Positions 42,916-50,844 of a stretch of 64,000 bases of DNA are shown piece by piece. The stretch is from Candidatus Gastranaerophilales bacterium. Its GTDB lineage: Bacteria > Cyanobacteriota > Vampirovibrionia > Gastranaerophilales > Gastranaerophilaceae. The notes under the pieces are model-generated. The model did not search any database. It was not told the origin of the DNA and worked only from the letters and a program-made list of their open reading frames with translations. Where the stretch lies: the NCBI GenBank assembly GCA_944325895.1, contig CALVCA010000008.1, positions 1 through 64,000 of the forward strand, in the 5' to 3' direction. Position numbers and translations under genes: made by a program. Position 1 is the stretch's first letter. Each line of letters begins with the position of its first letter.

Positions 42916-44304
42916 ATGAGTATTCAAACAGCAGAACAATATGAAATGAACGAACAATACGAACTAGCGTTTGCCGAATATAAAAAAGAATTTGAAAGAC
43001 GTCCTTCAGATCTTCAAGTTTTAGAAAGACTGGGACATTTGGCTATGATGCTTAATAAAAAAGACGAAGCCGCTGACTATTATGCTAAAATTCTTGAAAA
43101 AGATATGACAAATACTCTTTGTTATGAACAGCTTATGGATATTTACGTCGATAAAGACAGATACAAATATTATATATATCGTGGTAACCTCCATTCAGTC
43201 GAACAAAAATATGAACAGGCAATCAATGATTTTAAAAAAGCACTCGCAAATACTGATAATGAAACAGAAATTGTTATGACTCGTTTCACTATTGCTAATC
43301 TTTATGCTCAGACCGGCAATATTAATAAAGCTATTGATGAATATTTAAAAACTCTTGATTATGAAGAAACTCCTCAAGATGTTTTTCTTAAACTTGCAGA
43401 TTTATATATAAAAGAAGATATTATTCCAAGTGCTATAGATATACTTGAACGTGCTAAAAAACGTTTTGACACCACTCAGATAAATGAACAGCTTGCAAAA
43501 TTATATCTGAAAAATAATGAACCTCAAAAAGCAAAAGATTTAACACAAGATGAACTTTTTCAAATAAAATGCATGATGGAATGCAATGAAGATGTTTTTG
43601 AAAAATTATGCAATCTTGAAGATAAATACAAAAATAATGCTGAATTTTATGCATTAAAAGCACAATATCATTATATGAAAAATGAATATGATGAAGCCTT
43701 AAAATGTGTTGAAAAATACAATGAACTCAATCGAAATTCAGCACTGGTATACCAAATGCGTGCTCTTATATATGAAAATAAAAAAGATGATTACAATGCA
43801 CATTTAAACTGGGGCAAATATAATTTAGTAAGAGGTAATAAAGATATTGCAGTAAATGAATTTTTAAATGCCTACCAGCTTAATGACAAAGATATTGAGC
43901 TTATGAACACTCTTGCAATCTTACTTGAAGAAACAGGCGACAAAAACCACGCAATAGAATTTTGGGAAAAAATTTCTTTGGAAGAACCTTCAAATAAAAA
44001 AGCTTTGGAAAAACTTGCCGATTTTAGAGAAAGCATAGGTGATACAAGAATGCAGTGCGAATATTTAGAAAAAATATATGAACTGGACAAACGCAATGCT
44101 ATGATTGTCAAAAAATTAGCTCAAATTTATGAAAAATTAAAAAACAAACCTGCTGCAATTGAATTTTATAAAAAATATATATCACTTGCTCAGAATGCAA
44201 ATGATTACACGGCAATAAAAAATAAAATTACCAAACTGGAAAACGTAAATATGGAAGAAGACGAAGGACTTTTGGATAAGATAATGCGTTTTTTCAATAA
44301 ATAA
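42916..44304 (+). CDS. Tetratricopeptide-repeat protein
   Basis: A 462-residue soluble protein composed almost entirely of TPR units (about 11-12 helix pairs). Clear examples are KYEQAINDFKKALANTDNET, NINKAIDEYLKTLDYEETPQ and NKPAAIEFYKKYISLAQNAN. No signal peptide or membrane segment, and no catalytic domain. It is a scaffold for protein contacts; the partners are unknown. It starts 2 bp after pth with AAAGGAGTAATC, and a perfect terminator follows. Confidence 0.88.
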   Translation: MSIQTAEQYEMNEQYELAFAEYKKEFERRPSDLQVLERLGHLAMMLNKKDEAADYYAKILEKDMTNTLCYEQLMDIYVDKDRYKYYIYRGNLHSVEQKYEQAINDFKKALANTDNETEIVMTRFTIANLYAQTGNINKAIDEYLKTLDYEETPQDVFLKLADLYIKEDIIPSAIDILERAKKRFDTTQINEQLAKLYLKNNEPQKAKDLTQDELFQIKCMMECNEDVFEKLCNLEDKYKNNAEFYALKAQYHYMKNEYDEALKCVEKYNELNRNSALVYQMRALIYENKKDDYNAHLNWGKYNLVRGNKDIAVNEFLNAYQLNDKDIELMNTLAILLEETGDKNHAIEFWEKISLEEPSNKKALEKLADFRESIGDTRMQCEYLEKIYELDKRNAMIVKKLAQIYEKLKNKPAAIEFYKKYISLAQNANDYTAIKNKITKLENVNMEEDEGLLDKIMRFFNK

Positions 44305-44322
44305 TGTAAAATTTTATTAATC

Positions 44323-44363
44323 AATCCGGCAAAACTAGCAAATTAAATTTTGCCGGATTTTAT
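44323..44363 (+). terminator. Intrinsic terminator behind the TPR gene
   Basis: AATCCGGCAAAA (44323-44334) pairs perfectly with TTTTGCCGGATT (44348-44359), followed by TTAT. The next start codon (44370) lies only 7 bp further on. Confidence 0.8.
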
Positions 44364-44369
44364 ATTGGT

Positions 44370-44750
44370 ATGAAAATAACACCAGCTACATATACAAATT
44401 TTTGTGCAAAAATTCCTACAAGAGATTTTATCGGTCTTTTATGCGAAATGCCTACTGTCGAAAAACCGGGTGATTTATATGAAAAATGTATTACAACACT
44501 TACAAACGGCAAATTGCCTGTCAAAAATATTCAAATAAATACTTTATTTAAAAATATAAACAATATAAAAACAAGAGTAATGAACAGATATCCTGATTTA
44601 TATTTAGCATCAAAAGAAGTTGATGCAGTTGCAGAAGATGCAATAATAAAATCCTCAAATGCAGTAAAATATTACGCTAAAGTTAATGCCAAATTAGCAG
44701 AAATAGAAGAAAAATTCGGTAAAGAATTGGACATAAAAGATTTTGAATAA
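44370..44750 (+). CDS. Lineage-specific protein with N-terminal F-C-A motif, unknown
   Basis: A 126-residue soluble, mostly helical protein with no known domain. It begins MKITPATYTNFCAKIPTRD, fitting the polar-start-then-F-x-A/G pattern of several neighbours. No Shine-Dalgarno sequence. The start codon lies right behind a terminator, with TATATT 3 nt and TTTTAT 6 nt upstream as possible -10 boxes. The next gene, also of this type, follows after 12 bp. Confidence 0.6.
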   Translation: MKITPATYTNFCAKIPTRDFIGLLCEMPTVEKPGDLYEKCITTLTNGKLPVKNIQINTLFKNINNIKTRVMNRYPDLYLASKEVDAVAEDAIIKSSNAVKYYAKVNAKLAEIEEKFGKELDIKDFE

Positions 44751-44762
44751 AAGGAGAAAAAC

Positions 44763-45041
44763 ATGAATATTTCAAATACTAATTTCAAAGGATTATTACA
44801 AGTCAATTACCCAACAGGCAGATCAACTGTTTACAATACAGATCACATTAAATATATCAATTGTAACCCAAATTCTAAACATGGTCCTAAACTACTTGGT
44901 TCGACAATTAACGTTAATGATGAAGTAATACCTTTAGATATTCCAGCCGATGAACTTCTAACAGCTTTTCGTAATGCACATTTGAACAACCAATTAGTTA
45001 CAGTAAGTGAAGGTGCACCAAAAACTGATTTTTACGCATAA
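44763..45041 (+). CDS. Small lineage-specific protein with N-terminal N-F-K-G motif
   Basis: A 92-residue soluble beta-rich protein beginning MNISNTNFKGLLQVNYPTG. The first ten residues are the clearest example in the window of the Asn-rich start followed by F-K-G. No domain recognised. Start after AAAGGAGAAAAAC, 12 bp behind the preceding gene, so the two form an operon. Confidence 0.65.
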   Translation: MNISNTNFKGLLQVNYPTGRSTVYNTDHIKYINCNPNSKHGPKLLGSTINVNDEVIPLDIPADELLTAFRNAHLNNQLVTVSEGAPKTDFYA

Positions 45042-45059
45042 AAACTTTTGTAGTAAAAT
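45031..45059 (+). promoter_or_regulatory. Leaderless promoter of bioF
   Basis: TTTACG (45031-45036), a 17-nt spacer, TAAAAT (45054-45059), then exactly 6 nt to the ATG at 45066. Confidence 0.6.
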
Positions 45060-45065
45060 TGAGTT

Positions 45066-46175
45066 ATGCATGAAACATACTCGCAAATTCTAACTTCTTT
45101 GGAGGAAAATTTAGAGTTTCGTTCTGTTAAAAATTTTTCCAAAAAAGATGAAAAATATGTTTATTTTGGAGAAAAACGATTACTAAACCTTTCATCAAAC
45201 AACTATTTAGGATTTGCAGATAACAGACGTATTACAGAAGAATTTATGAAGCAAACCGGCGGCAAATACTCATTTGGCAGTGCTTCTGCCAGGTTGTTAA
45301 CCGGAACACTGCCTGTATATAACGATTTGGAACATATTTTAGCAGAATTATATGATAAAGAATCCGCTCTTATATTTAACAGCGGCTACCACGCAAATGT
45401 CGGTATCACAAGCTCATTAGCACAAAAAGGTGATGTAATATTTTCAGACAAACTGAATCATGCCAGTATAATTGACGGAATGAAGCTTTCAAACGGCAAA
45501 TTTTTCAGATATATGCATAATGACATGCAAAGCCTCGAAAATTTACTTAAAAGGGAACGCAGCAATTACAATAATGCCGTTATTGTCACTGAAACAGTTT
45601 TCAGCATGGACGGTGATATTGCGGATTTGAAAAAAATAATTGAACTTAAACAAAAATACAACTGCATCCTTGTAAGTGATGAAGCACATGCTTTTGGAGT
45701 ATTCGGACAAAAAGGACTTGGAATTTGCGAAAAACTCAATTTAATTGATGACATTGATCTTATAATCGGAACCTTCGGCAAAGCAATCGGATCTATGGGA
45801 GCTTTTGCCGTAGGCGACAAAATATTAATTGATTTTTTGATTAATAAAGCTCGCTCTTTTATCTTTTCAACTGCATTACCGCCTATAAATATCGCCTTTA
45901 CAAAATGGATTATTGAAAAAAAACTTCCATATACATATGAAAAACGCCAAAGACTTCTCACACTATCTCAAAAACTTGGCGGTTCAAGCCATATAATCCC
46001 TTTACATACAAACGATAATGAAAAAACTGTTAAAATGTGCGAAATTCTTTATAAAAACGGTTATTTTACGCTTCCAATAAGAAAACCTACCGTACCAACA
46101 CCTAGAATAAGATTATCACTTACTACAGAAATATCAGAACAGGATTTGGAAAATTTATGCAGTATTATTGGTTAA
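45066..46175 (+). CDS. bioF: 8-amino-7-oxononanoate synthase (AONS family)
   Basis: A 369-residue PLP enzyme of the alpha-oxoamine synthase family. Motifs: LNLSSNNYLGFADN near residue 43, GTLPVYNDLEHILAELY near 89, VSDEAHAFGVFGQKGLG near 204, and the PLP lysine in TFGKAIGSMGAF near 236. The family also includes 2-amino-3-ketobutyrate CoA ligase, but the following bioG and bioC genes make the biotin role firm. It condenses pimeloyl-ACP/CoA with alanine. It overlaps bioG by 19 bp. Confidence 0.92.
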   Translation: MHETYSQILTSLEENLEFRSVKNFSKKDEKYVYFGEKRLLNLSSNNYLGFADNRRITEEFMKQTGGKYSFGSASARLLTGTLPVYNDLEHILAELYDKESALIFNSGYHANVGITSSLAQKGDVIFSDKLNHASIIDGMKLSNGKFFRYMHNDMQSLENLLKRERSNYNNAVIVTETVFSMDGDIADLKKIIELKQKYNCILVSDEAHAFGVFGQKGLGICEKLNLIDDIDLIIGTFGKAIGSMGAFAVGDKILIDFLINKARSFIFSTALPPINIAFTKWIIEKKLPYTYEKRQRLLTLSQKLGGSSHIIPLHTNDNEKTVKMCEILYKNGYFTLPIRKPTVPTPRIRLSLTTEISEQDLENLCSIIG

Positions 46176-46810
46176 AAAATAATAACAAAAACAAATTAAT
46201 AGTATTCTTTGCAGGCTGGAGTTTTGATTATTTTCCGTTTTTAAATATCAATTCTTTTGATTATGATGTTTTAATGTTTTATGATTACAGCGATTTAAAT
46301 TTACCGGTTACTATCGGCGAATACGATGAAAAAATTCTTATAACCTGGTCTATGGGAGTATTCATAGCATATTACATAAAAAATTTACTGCCGGATTTTA
46401 ATAAAAAAATTGCTGTTAACGGTACGCCGTTTCCGGTTGACGACCGGCTCGGAATTCCAAAAAGGACTTTTGATTTAACCCTCAAATATGCTGAAACAGG
46501 TTTAAAAGGGAAATTTTATGAAAACGTTTTTTCAAACGAAAATTTATTAAACATTTATCTAAAAACTCCTGTTCAACGTACAATTGAAAATCGTGTTAAT
46601 GAACTGATTAAACTTGACGACTTCATTAAAAATATTGAAATCAACTATGACGGACAGTTCTATGATACTGCAATTATCGGTAAAAATGATAAAATTATTC
46701 CTGCAAAAAACCAGTTAAATATGTGGGGTAACATTGCAAAAATCCTTGATTGCGGACATTTCCCGTTTTATAATTACAACAGCTGGGATGAAATATGCAG
46801 ACAAATTTAG
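46157..46810 (+). CDS. bioG: Pimeloyl-ACP methyl ester esterase, BioG type
   Basis: A 217-residue alpha/beta hydrolase of the DUF452/BioG family: LIVFFAGWSFDYFPF near residue 14, the nucleophile in ITWSMGVFIAYY near 75, and the catalytic His in DCGHFPFY near 208. It removes the methyl group from pimeloyl-ACP methyl ester, the job done by BioH in E. coli. It overlaps bioF at its start and bioC at its end (16 bp), so the three are translationally coupled. Confidence 0.9.
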   Translation: MQYYWLKNNNKNKLIVFFAGWSFDYFPFLNINSFDYDVLMFYDYSDLNLPVTIGEYDEKILITWSMGVFIAYYIKNLLPDFNKKIAVNGTPFPVDDRLGIPKRTFDLTLKYAETGLKGKFYENVFSNENLLNIYLKTPVQRTIENRVNELIKLDDFIKNIEINYDGQFYDTAIIGKNDKIIPAKNQLNMWGNIAKILDCGHFPFYNYNSWDEICRQI

Positions 46811-47526
46811 TAAAAAATTGTTTTGAAAAAAGTTTTGATAAATATGATGAAAATGCCTTTGTTCAAAAAATTTTAGCAGAAAATTTATCCGAACAAATAT
46901 TTGCCGCCAAAAACAGCTTTGATACTGTTTTCGAAATAGGATGCGGTACAGGATTATTAACACGCTGTATAAATAATAAAATAACTTTTAAAAAATATTT
47001 TGCAAATGATTTAACGGAAAAATCAAAAAATTATATTGCAAAAATCTTGCCTGAATTTACATTTATCTACGGTAATGCTCAAAAAATAAAACCGCCGCAT
47101 AACATTGATTTGTTGACCGCTAACGCAGTTTTTCAATGGTTTAACAATTTGGATAAATTCATTAATTACTATAAACCTTATTTAAACAAAAATGCTATTT
47201 TGGCATTTTCAACTTTTGGAAAAGATAATTTTTCTGAAATTCAAAACATTACAGGTTTGGGCTTAAATTATTTGTCACAACAAGAAATTATTAATATACT
47301 AAAACCGGATTTTGACATTCTTTATACAAATGAATACAAATATAAACTAGATTTTAACACTCCTTTAGAACTTTTGGCACATATGAAAAACACCGGTGTT
47401 AATTCCTTAAAAAAGAAAATTTGGTCTTTTAAAAATGTTAAAGATTTCTGTACGGATTATATGGAAAAATATGAAAATATTACTCTTACGTACAATCCTA
47501 TTATTATCACGGCTAAATTCAAATAA
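46795..47526 (+). CDS. bioC: Malonyl-ACP O-methyltransferase
   Basis: A 243-residue SAM-dependent methyltransferase. The SAM loop is FEIGCGTGLLTRCI near residue 46. The BioC-like acidic and hydrophobic motifs are LLTANAVFQWFNNLDKFI near 103 and FSTFGKDNFSEIQ near 142. It starts biotin synthesis by methylating malonyl-ACP, so that fatty-acid synthesis can build the pimeloyl chain. bioA, bioD and bioB are not in the window. Confidence 0.9.
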   Translation: MQTNLVKNCFEKSFDKYDENAFVQKILAENLSEQIFAAKNSFDTVFEIGCGTGLLTRCINNKITFKKYFANDLTEKSKNYIAKILPEFTFIYGNAQKIKPPHNIDLLTANAVFQWFNNLDKFINYYKPYLNKNAILAFSTFGKDNFSEIQNITGLGLNYLSQQEIINILKPDFDILYTNEYKYKLDFNTPLELLAHMKNTGVNSLKKKIWSFKNVKDFCTDYMEKYENITLTYNPIIITAKFK

Positions 47527-47649
47527 CTGTTAAAATAAAAATTTAAATAAATACACACTTGCATGTATTCCATTTTGTAAAAAATAATATTATAATCTTT
47601 ACATAAAAACATGTTTATTATTAAAATAAGATAACAGAAGGTAAAAATA

Positions 47650-48294
47650 TTGTTTAATAATTACGAAAATTTTGATAATTCAGAAACATCTGCAAGAAAA
47701 TCTTCAGTAATACAGGAAAGAGTAAATCTTGTTTCTGCACATATGTATAAACAGTTTTTAGATTATCAGCATGCCACTGTTAATACAAATGAAATATTTA
47801 TAAGAATGATTGATAATCTGCAAGCAGTAGCAGAAACTTTAAAACAATCTTTTTCATCAAGAGGGATAACTACCCAAAATATATATGTTGACACTGATAC
47901 ACAAAAATCAGTTGCCATTATAAATATTCTATGGCACAAAATAAGCTTTACAACCCGCTGCAATTATCAGCCGCAGGCTCTATACAGAGAAGACGGACAG
48001 CACCTTTTTTCCGGACGTATTATGGCTATAAGAGGCAACTATAATGAAATTATGCAAGGTGTTAAAAACCATGATGATGAAATGGGCAGATTGCTAGAAA
48101 ATGAGGTTGCTTCTCTTTTTGTACCGGCAGAAAAAAACCAAAACTCTATTTTAAAAATCAAACATTTATCAAACAGAGAATTTTATCTCAACCAGCTTGA
48201 TGCACCAAGAGAATTTGTATTAAAGGTTGTAGAAACGATTTGCGGCGGCGGTTTCTATCACGAAGAAGGAGCAAGAAAACAGTTTAATATCTAG
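47650..48294 (+). CDS. Conserved-looking protein, unknown (214 aa)
   Basis: A 214-residue soluble alpha/beta protein without a recognised domain. Notable stretches are NIYVDTDTQKSVAIINILWH near residue 78 and NREFYLNQLDAPREFVLKVV near 175. It begins with TTG at 47650, supported by GAAGG 9 nt upstream. A promoter TTTACA (47598-47603), an 18-nt spacer and TAAAAT (47622-47627) precede it, so it has a normal short leader. The first residues (MFNNYENFDNSE) are Asn-rich but lack the F-x-G ending. Confidence 0.65.
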   Translation: MFNNYENFDNSETSARKSSVIQERVNLVSAHMYKQFLDYQHATVNTNEIFIRMIDNLQAVAETLKQSFSSRGITTQNIYVDTDTQKSVAIINILWHKISFTTRCNYQPQALYREDGQHLFSGRIMAIRGNYNEIMQGVKNHDDEMGRLLENEVASLFVPAEKNQNSILKIKHLSNREFYLNQLDAPREFVLKVVETICGGGFYHEEGARKQFNI

Positions 48295-48343
48295 CTGTTG
48301 ACTTTTATTATAAAATGACTATTATATAAGTATGTAGGTGGAT

Positions 48344-48595
48344 ATGCGTTTAATAGAGAAGTTAAAAGAATTTGAAAATCAATATATGTTTATAAGATGG
48401 GCAACAGGCGGGGAATACGGTAAACTTGTATATGCCGGTGATGACTTTGTGGAATTTGAAGTCATTGATGTCGACACAATGGAATACAGTGAAACCGTGC
48501 TTATCCATAGTCCTTTAATTTTGGAAGTCTGTATCGGAGGCTCCGATGTAGCAAGAATTCTTGCTGAAATTTCATCAAAAATTTCTTTGGAATAA
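48344..48595 (+). CDS. Small soluble protein, unknown (about 83 aa)
   Basis: A beta-rich small protein: MFIRWATGGEYGKLVYAGDD, then FVEFEVIDVDTMEYSETVLI. It looks like a small Sm/SH3-type barrel, but no family is recognised. The start is uncertain between GTG 48338 and ATG 48344. TTGACT lies at 48298-48303 with TTATAT/TATAAG boxes about 20 nt downstream, so the leader would be only a few bases. Confidence 0.65.
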   Translation: MRLIEKLKEFENQYMFIRWATGGEYGKLVYAGDDFVEFEVIDVDTMEYSETVLIHSPLILEVCIGGSDVARILAEISSKISLE

Positions 48596-48626
48596 TGCGA
48601 GATTGATTTGCAATATAAAAATTCGC

Positions 48627-48693
48627 AAAAAAAAAGCCACATCTTTTTGTGACTTTGAACAATAATCTTGGGAGGAGATTTGGGGATAGTTGT
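48627..48693 (-). ncRNA. Candidate C-rich small RNA with anti-Shine-Dalgarno motif
   Basis: On the minus strand, a stretch reading ...TATCCCCAAATCTCCTCCCAAG... is followed by a hairpin AAAGTCACA / TGTGGCTTT (48656-48633) and a run of nine T (48635-48627). The stem is fully paired, with one G-U pair, only as minus-strand RNA; on the plus strand it has a C-A mismatch and no T-run. This indicates a real minus-strand terminator although no protein gene lies upstream on that strand. CUCCUCCC could pair with ribosome binding sites. The 5' end and promoter are not clear. Confidence 0.4.
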
Positions 48694-48755
48694 ACATGCA
48701 TGATAATGCAAGCATGGAAAATTTGTTACATGTGTAGGACAAAAATTAATAAATC

Positions 48756-48784
48756 TTTACATTTACTTGATTTTGTGGTATAAT
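48756..48784 (+). promoter_or_regulatory. Leaderless sigma-70 promoter of aroQ
   Basis: TTTACA (48756-48761), a 17-nt spacer ending in TGG (extended -10), TATAAT (48779-48784), then exactly 6 nt to the ATG at 48791. This is the best example of the pattern. Confidence 0.75.
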
Positions 48785-48790
48785 ATATGC

Positions 48791-49243
48791 ATGAGAAAAA
48801 GCATGAGAATTTTAATAATTAACGGTGTAAACCTTAATATGCTGGGCTTTAGAGAACCTAAATATTACGGAACACTAACTTTAAAAGAACTTGAAAAAGA
48901 ACTACACGCATATTCTTTTTCTTTGGGAATTGACATTGAAACATTTCAAAGCAACATTGAAGGGGAAATCGTCGAAAGAATACAAACAGCCCGTGAGCAT
49001 TTTGACGGTATAGTATTAAATGCCGGAGCATATACCCATACAAGTATTGCAATACGGGATGCAATAACTGCAGCAGCTATGCCTGTTGTTGAAATTCATA
49101 TGTCAAATATATATGACAGAGAAGATTTCCGCCATAATTCTGTCATAGCTCCCGTTTGTATAGGACAAATTTCCGGCTTCAAAGCGGACAGCTATAAATT
49201 AGGGCTTAAAGGTCTAGTAAACTATCTAAGCGAAAAATTATAA
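48791..49243 (+). CDS. aroQ: 3-dehydroquinate dehydratase, type II
   Basis: About 150 residues, the normal length. Active-site motifs: INGVNLNMLGFREPKYYG with the catalytic Tyr, VLNAGAYTHTSIAIRDA near residue 78, and VEIHMSNIYDREDFRHNS with the catalytic His near 100. It dehydrates 3-dehydroquinate in the shikimate pathway. I choose ATG 48791; a longer in-frame TTG at 48767 lies inside the promoter. The 3' end overlaps the convergent 105-aa gene by 6 bp. Confidence 0.94.
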   Translation: MRKSMRILIINGVNLNMLGFREPKYYGTLTLKELEKELHAYSFSLGIDIETFQSNIEGEIVERIQTAREHFDGIVLNAGAYTHTSIAIRDAITAAAMPVVEIHMSNIYDREDFRHNSVIAPVCIGQISGFKADSYKLGLKGLVNYLSEKL

Positions 49244-49555
49244 AAAGAATTCTTTAGCAAAACCGCCCATCAATGCAGCAGCTTTAGTCGGCGGAACGCC
49301 GTATGCTTCGCAAGCTTCAAAAAACTCCAGTGATTTCTGCACTACCTCAGGATTACTAAACAAAGGTTCTAAATCCTTTTCTAATGCAGACTTAGATACT
49401 TGAGAACGACCTATAACTTCTGAAGGCATTTTGCTTAAATCAGTTACATCCGCAGAATCAACAACCGGCATTTCTTCAGGAGTACCGGCATTTTTAGACA
49501 TCCCTTGAAAATTTACATTGTTCAGATTTGTTGAATTGTTGTTTATTTCTCTCAT
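49238..49555 (-). CDS. Lineage-specific protein with N-terminal N-F-Q-G motif
   Basis: A 105-residue soluble protein. It starts MREINNNSTNLNNVNFQGMS, a clear case of the Asn-rich start followed by F-x-G; the rest is acidic and helical. No domain recognised. ATG 49555 is chosen because AAAAGGTGATAGTT precedes it; the GTG at 49564 overlaps the ribosome site. It is convergent with aroQ. Confidence 0.65.
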   Translation of the reverse strand: MREINNNSTNLNNVNFQGMSKNAGTPEEMPVVDSADVTDLSKMPSEVIGRSQVSKSALEKDLEPLFSNPEVVQKSLEFFEACEAYGVPPTKAAALMGGFAKEFFL

Positions 49556-49695
49556 AACTATCACCTTTTCTCATATAAAACATAAAAATTAATTTTTTTG
49601 CTAGTTAACATTAAAAAAAATTACAAAAATTAATATATTAAATATTCGTAATATTTTTTTATGTTATTATATATTATATAATAATAAAGGAACTA

Positions 49696-50844
49696 ATGCA
49701 AATTATGAATTTAGGTAATGTATTAAAAGATTTTTTTTACGGATTAAACCTTAGAAGAATAGTAAAAAACTTACCCGATGCAGTTTTAATTGTTACGCAA
49801 AGCGGAAGAATATCCTGGGTTAATGATAAAACAACTACAGTTTTTGAAGCGGGTAAAAGATTAATCAAAAGTTATAATTTCGATGACTTAGTAGATAAAG
49901 GTAAAGAAAAAATTGAAAAATCTATTGCGACAAGAATGCCTGTAATAGCCGGAGCGTTCACACCGTCAGCAAAAGAATTTTTTATTGAATTAAATGCAAA
50001 AAATTATCGCGGCTACTTTATTGTTACAATACGTGATATAACTGCAATGACAAATGTTTTAAGCAATGTTGAACAAACTAACCAATTTAATAAAGAAAAA
50101 AACGCAATGCTTGTTAAATTGGAAAATGAAATCAAATCTCCCATTAATTCAATAGTAGGTTTTTCACAAGCTTTACTTGACGGTTTGGGCGGAGAAATCA
50201 CTGAAAAACAAGACAAATACGTCAAAATTATTAATAAAAATTCTAAAGACTTGTTATATTTTATAGAAAAATTTATTGAATTTGCATATGCCGAATCAAC
50301 ACTTTATGAATATGACTATCAAATATTTGATGTTGTAAATGCAGTCCAAAACATCATAAGAAGTAATGATTTAGCTGTTTCTGCCAAAAATCTTACAGTT
50401 AATTTTGATTACGAAGAACTTGCCAAACGTGCTATTTATTCAGACGAAAAAACCTTAAAAACAATATTACAAAACCTGTTTGAAGCATCAATAAAATTGA
50501 CTGATACAGGTTCAATTTCATTCAGAATATTTTATCCTGATGAAGACTTAGTAAAAAGTTTAAAAGTTTTTGACAATTATAAAGAAAATTCTTTACTGCA
50601 AATTTCAATAACCGACACAGGAATAGGGTTGCAAGAAACGGAACTGGACGGTTTATTTGAGCCATACACACAACTTGACAAAACAAACAAGAAAAACATC
50701 GTAAGATCCATAAGCTTAGGTACTGCAAATATTTTAGCTAAAAGGCTTCATGGTATTGTATGGGCTGAATCAGAGGTCATGAAAGGTACAACTTTTAATA
50801 TAATAATCCCTATAGAAAAGGATTTTCTGTTAAAACATGAGTAA
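49696..50844 (+). CDS. PAS / histidine-kinase-like protein lacking the phospho-accepting His
   Basis: A 382-residue protein without membrane segments. A PAS-like domain (about 20-110, NLPDAVLIVTQSGRISWVND) is followed by a HisKA-like helix pair and an HATPase domain. In the H-box the usual H-E-L-R-T-P is N-E-I-K-S-P, so the phosphorylatable His is Asn144. In the N-box (QNLFEASIKLT) the Mg-binding Asn is Ala264. The G1 box D-T-G-I-G-L is intact. It is thus probably a pseudokinase or an ATP-binding sensor. Start ATG 49696 after AAAGGAACTA. Its last 8 bp overlap the ABC ATPase gene, so the two are coupled; no response regulator is nearby. Confidence 0.85.
   Translation: MQIMNLGNVLKDFFYGLNLRRIVKNLPDAVLIVTQSGRISWVNDKTTTVFEAGKRLIKSYNFDDLVDKGKEKIEKSIATRMPVIAGAFTPSAKEFFIELNAKNYRGYFIVTIRDITAMTNVLSNVEQTNQFNKEKNAMLVKLENEIKSPINSIVGFSQALLDGLGGEITEKQDKYVKIINKNSKDLLYFIEKFIEFAYAESTLYEYDYQIFDVVNAVQNIIRSNDLAVSAKNLTVNFDYEELAKRAIYSDEKTLKTILQNLFEASIKLTDTGSISFRIFYPDEDLVKSLKVFDNYKENSLLQISITDTGIGLQETELDGLFEPYTQLDKTNKKNIVRSISLGTANILAKRLHGIVWAESEVMKGTTFNIIIPIEKDFLLKHE

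Noticed and set aside
48633-48656. Hairpin read as a plus-strand terminator for the gene ending at 48595
   Set aside because: On the plus strand the stem has a C-A mismatch and no T-run follows; it fits the minus strand better.
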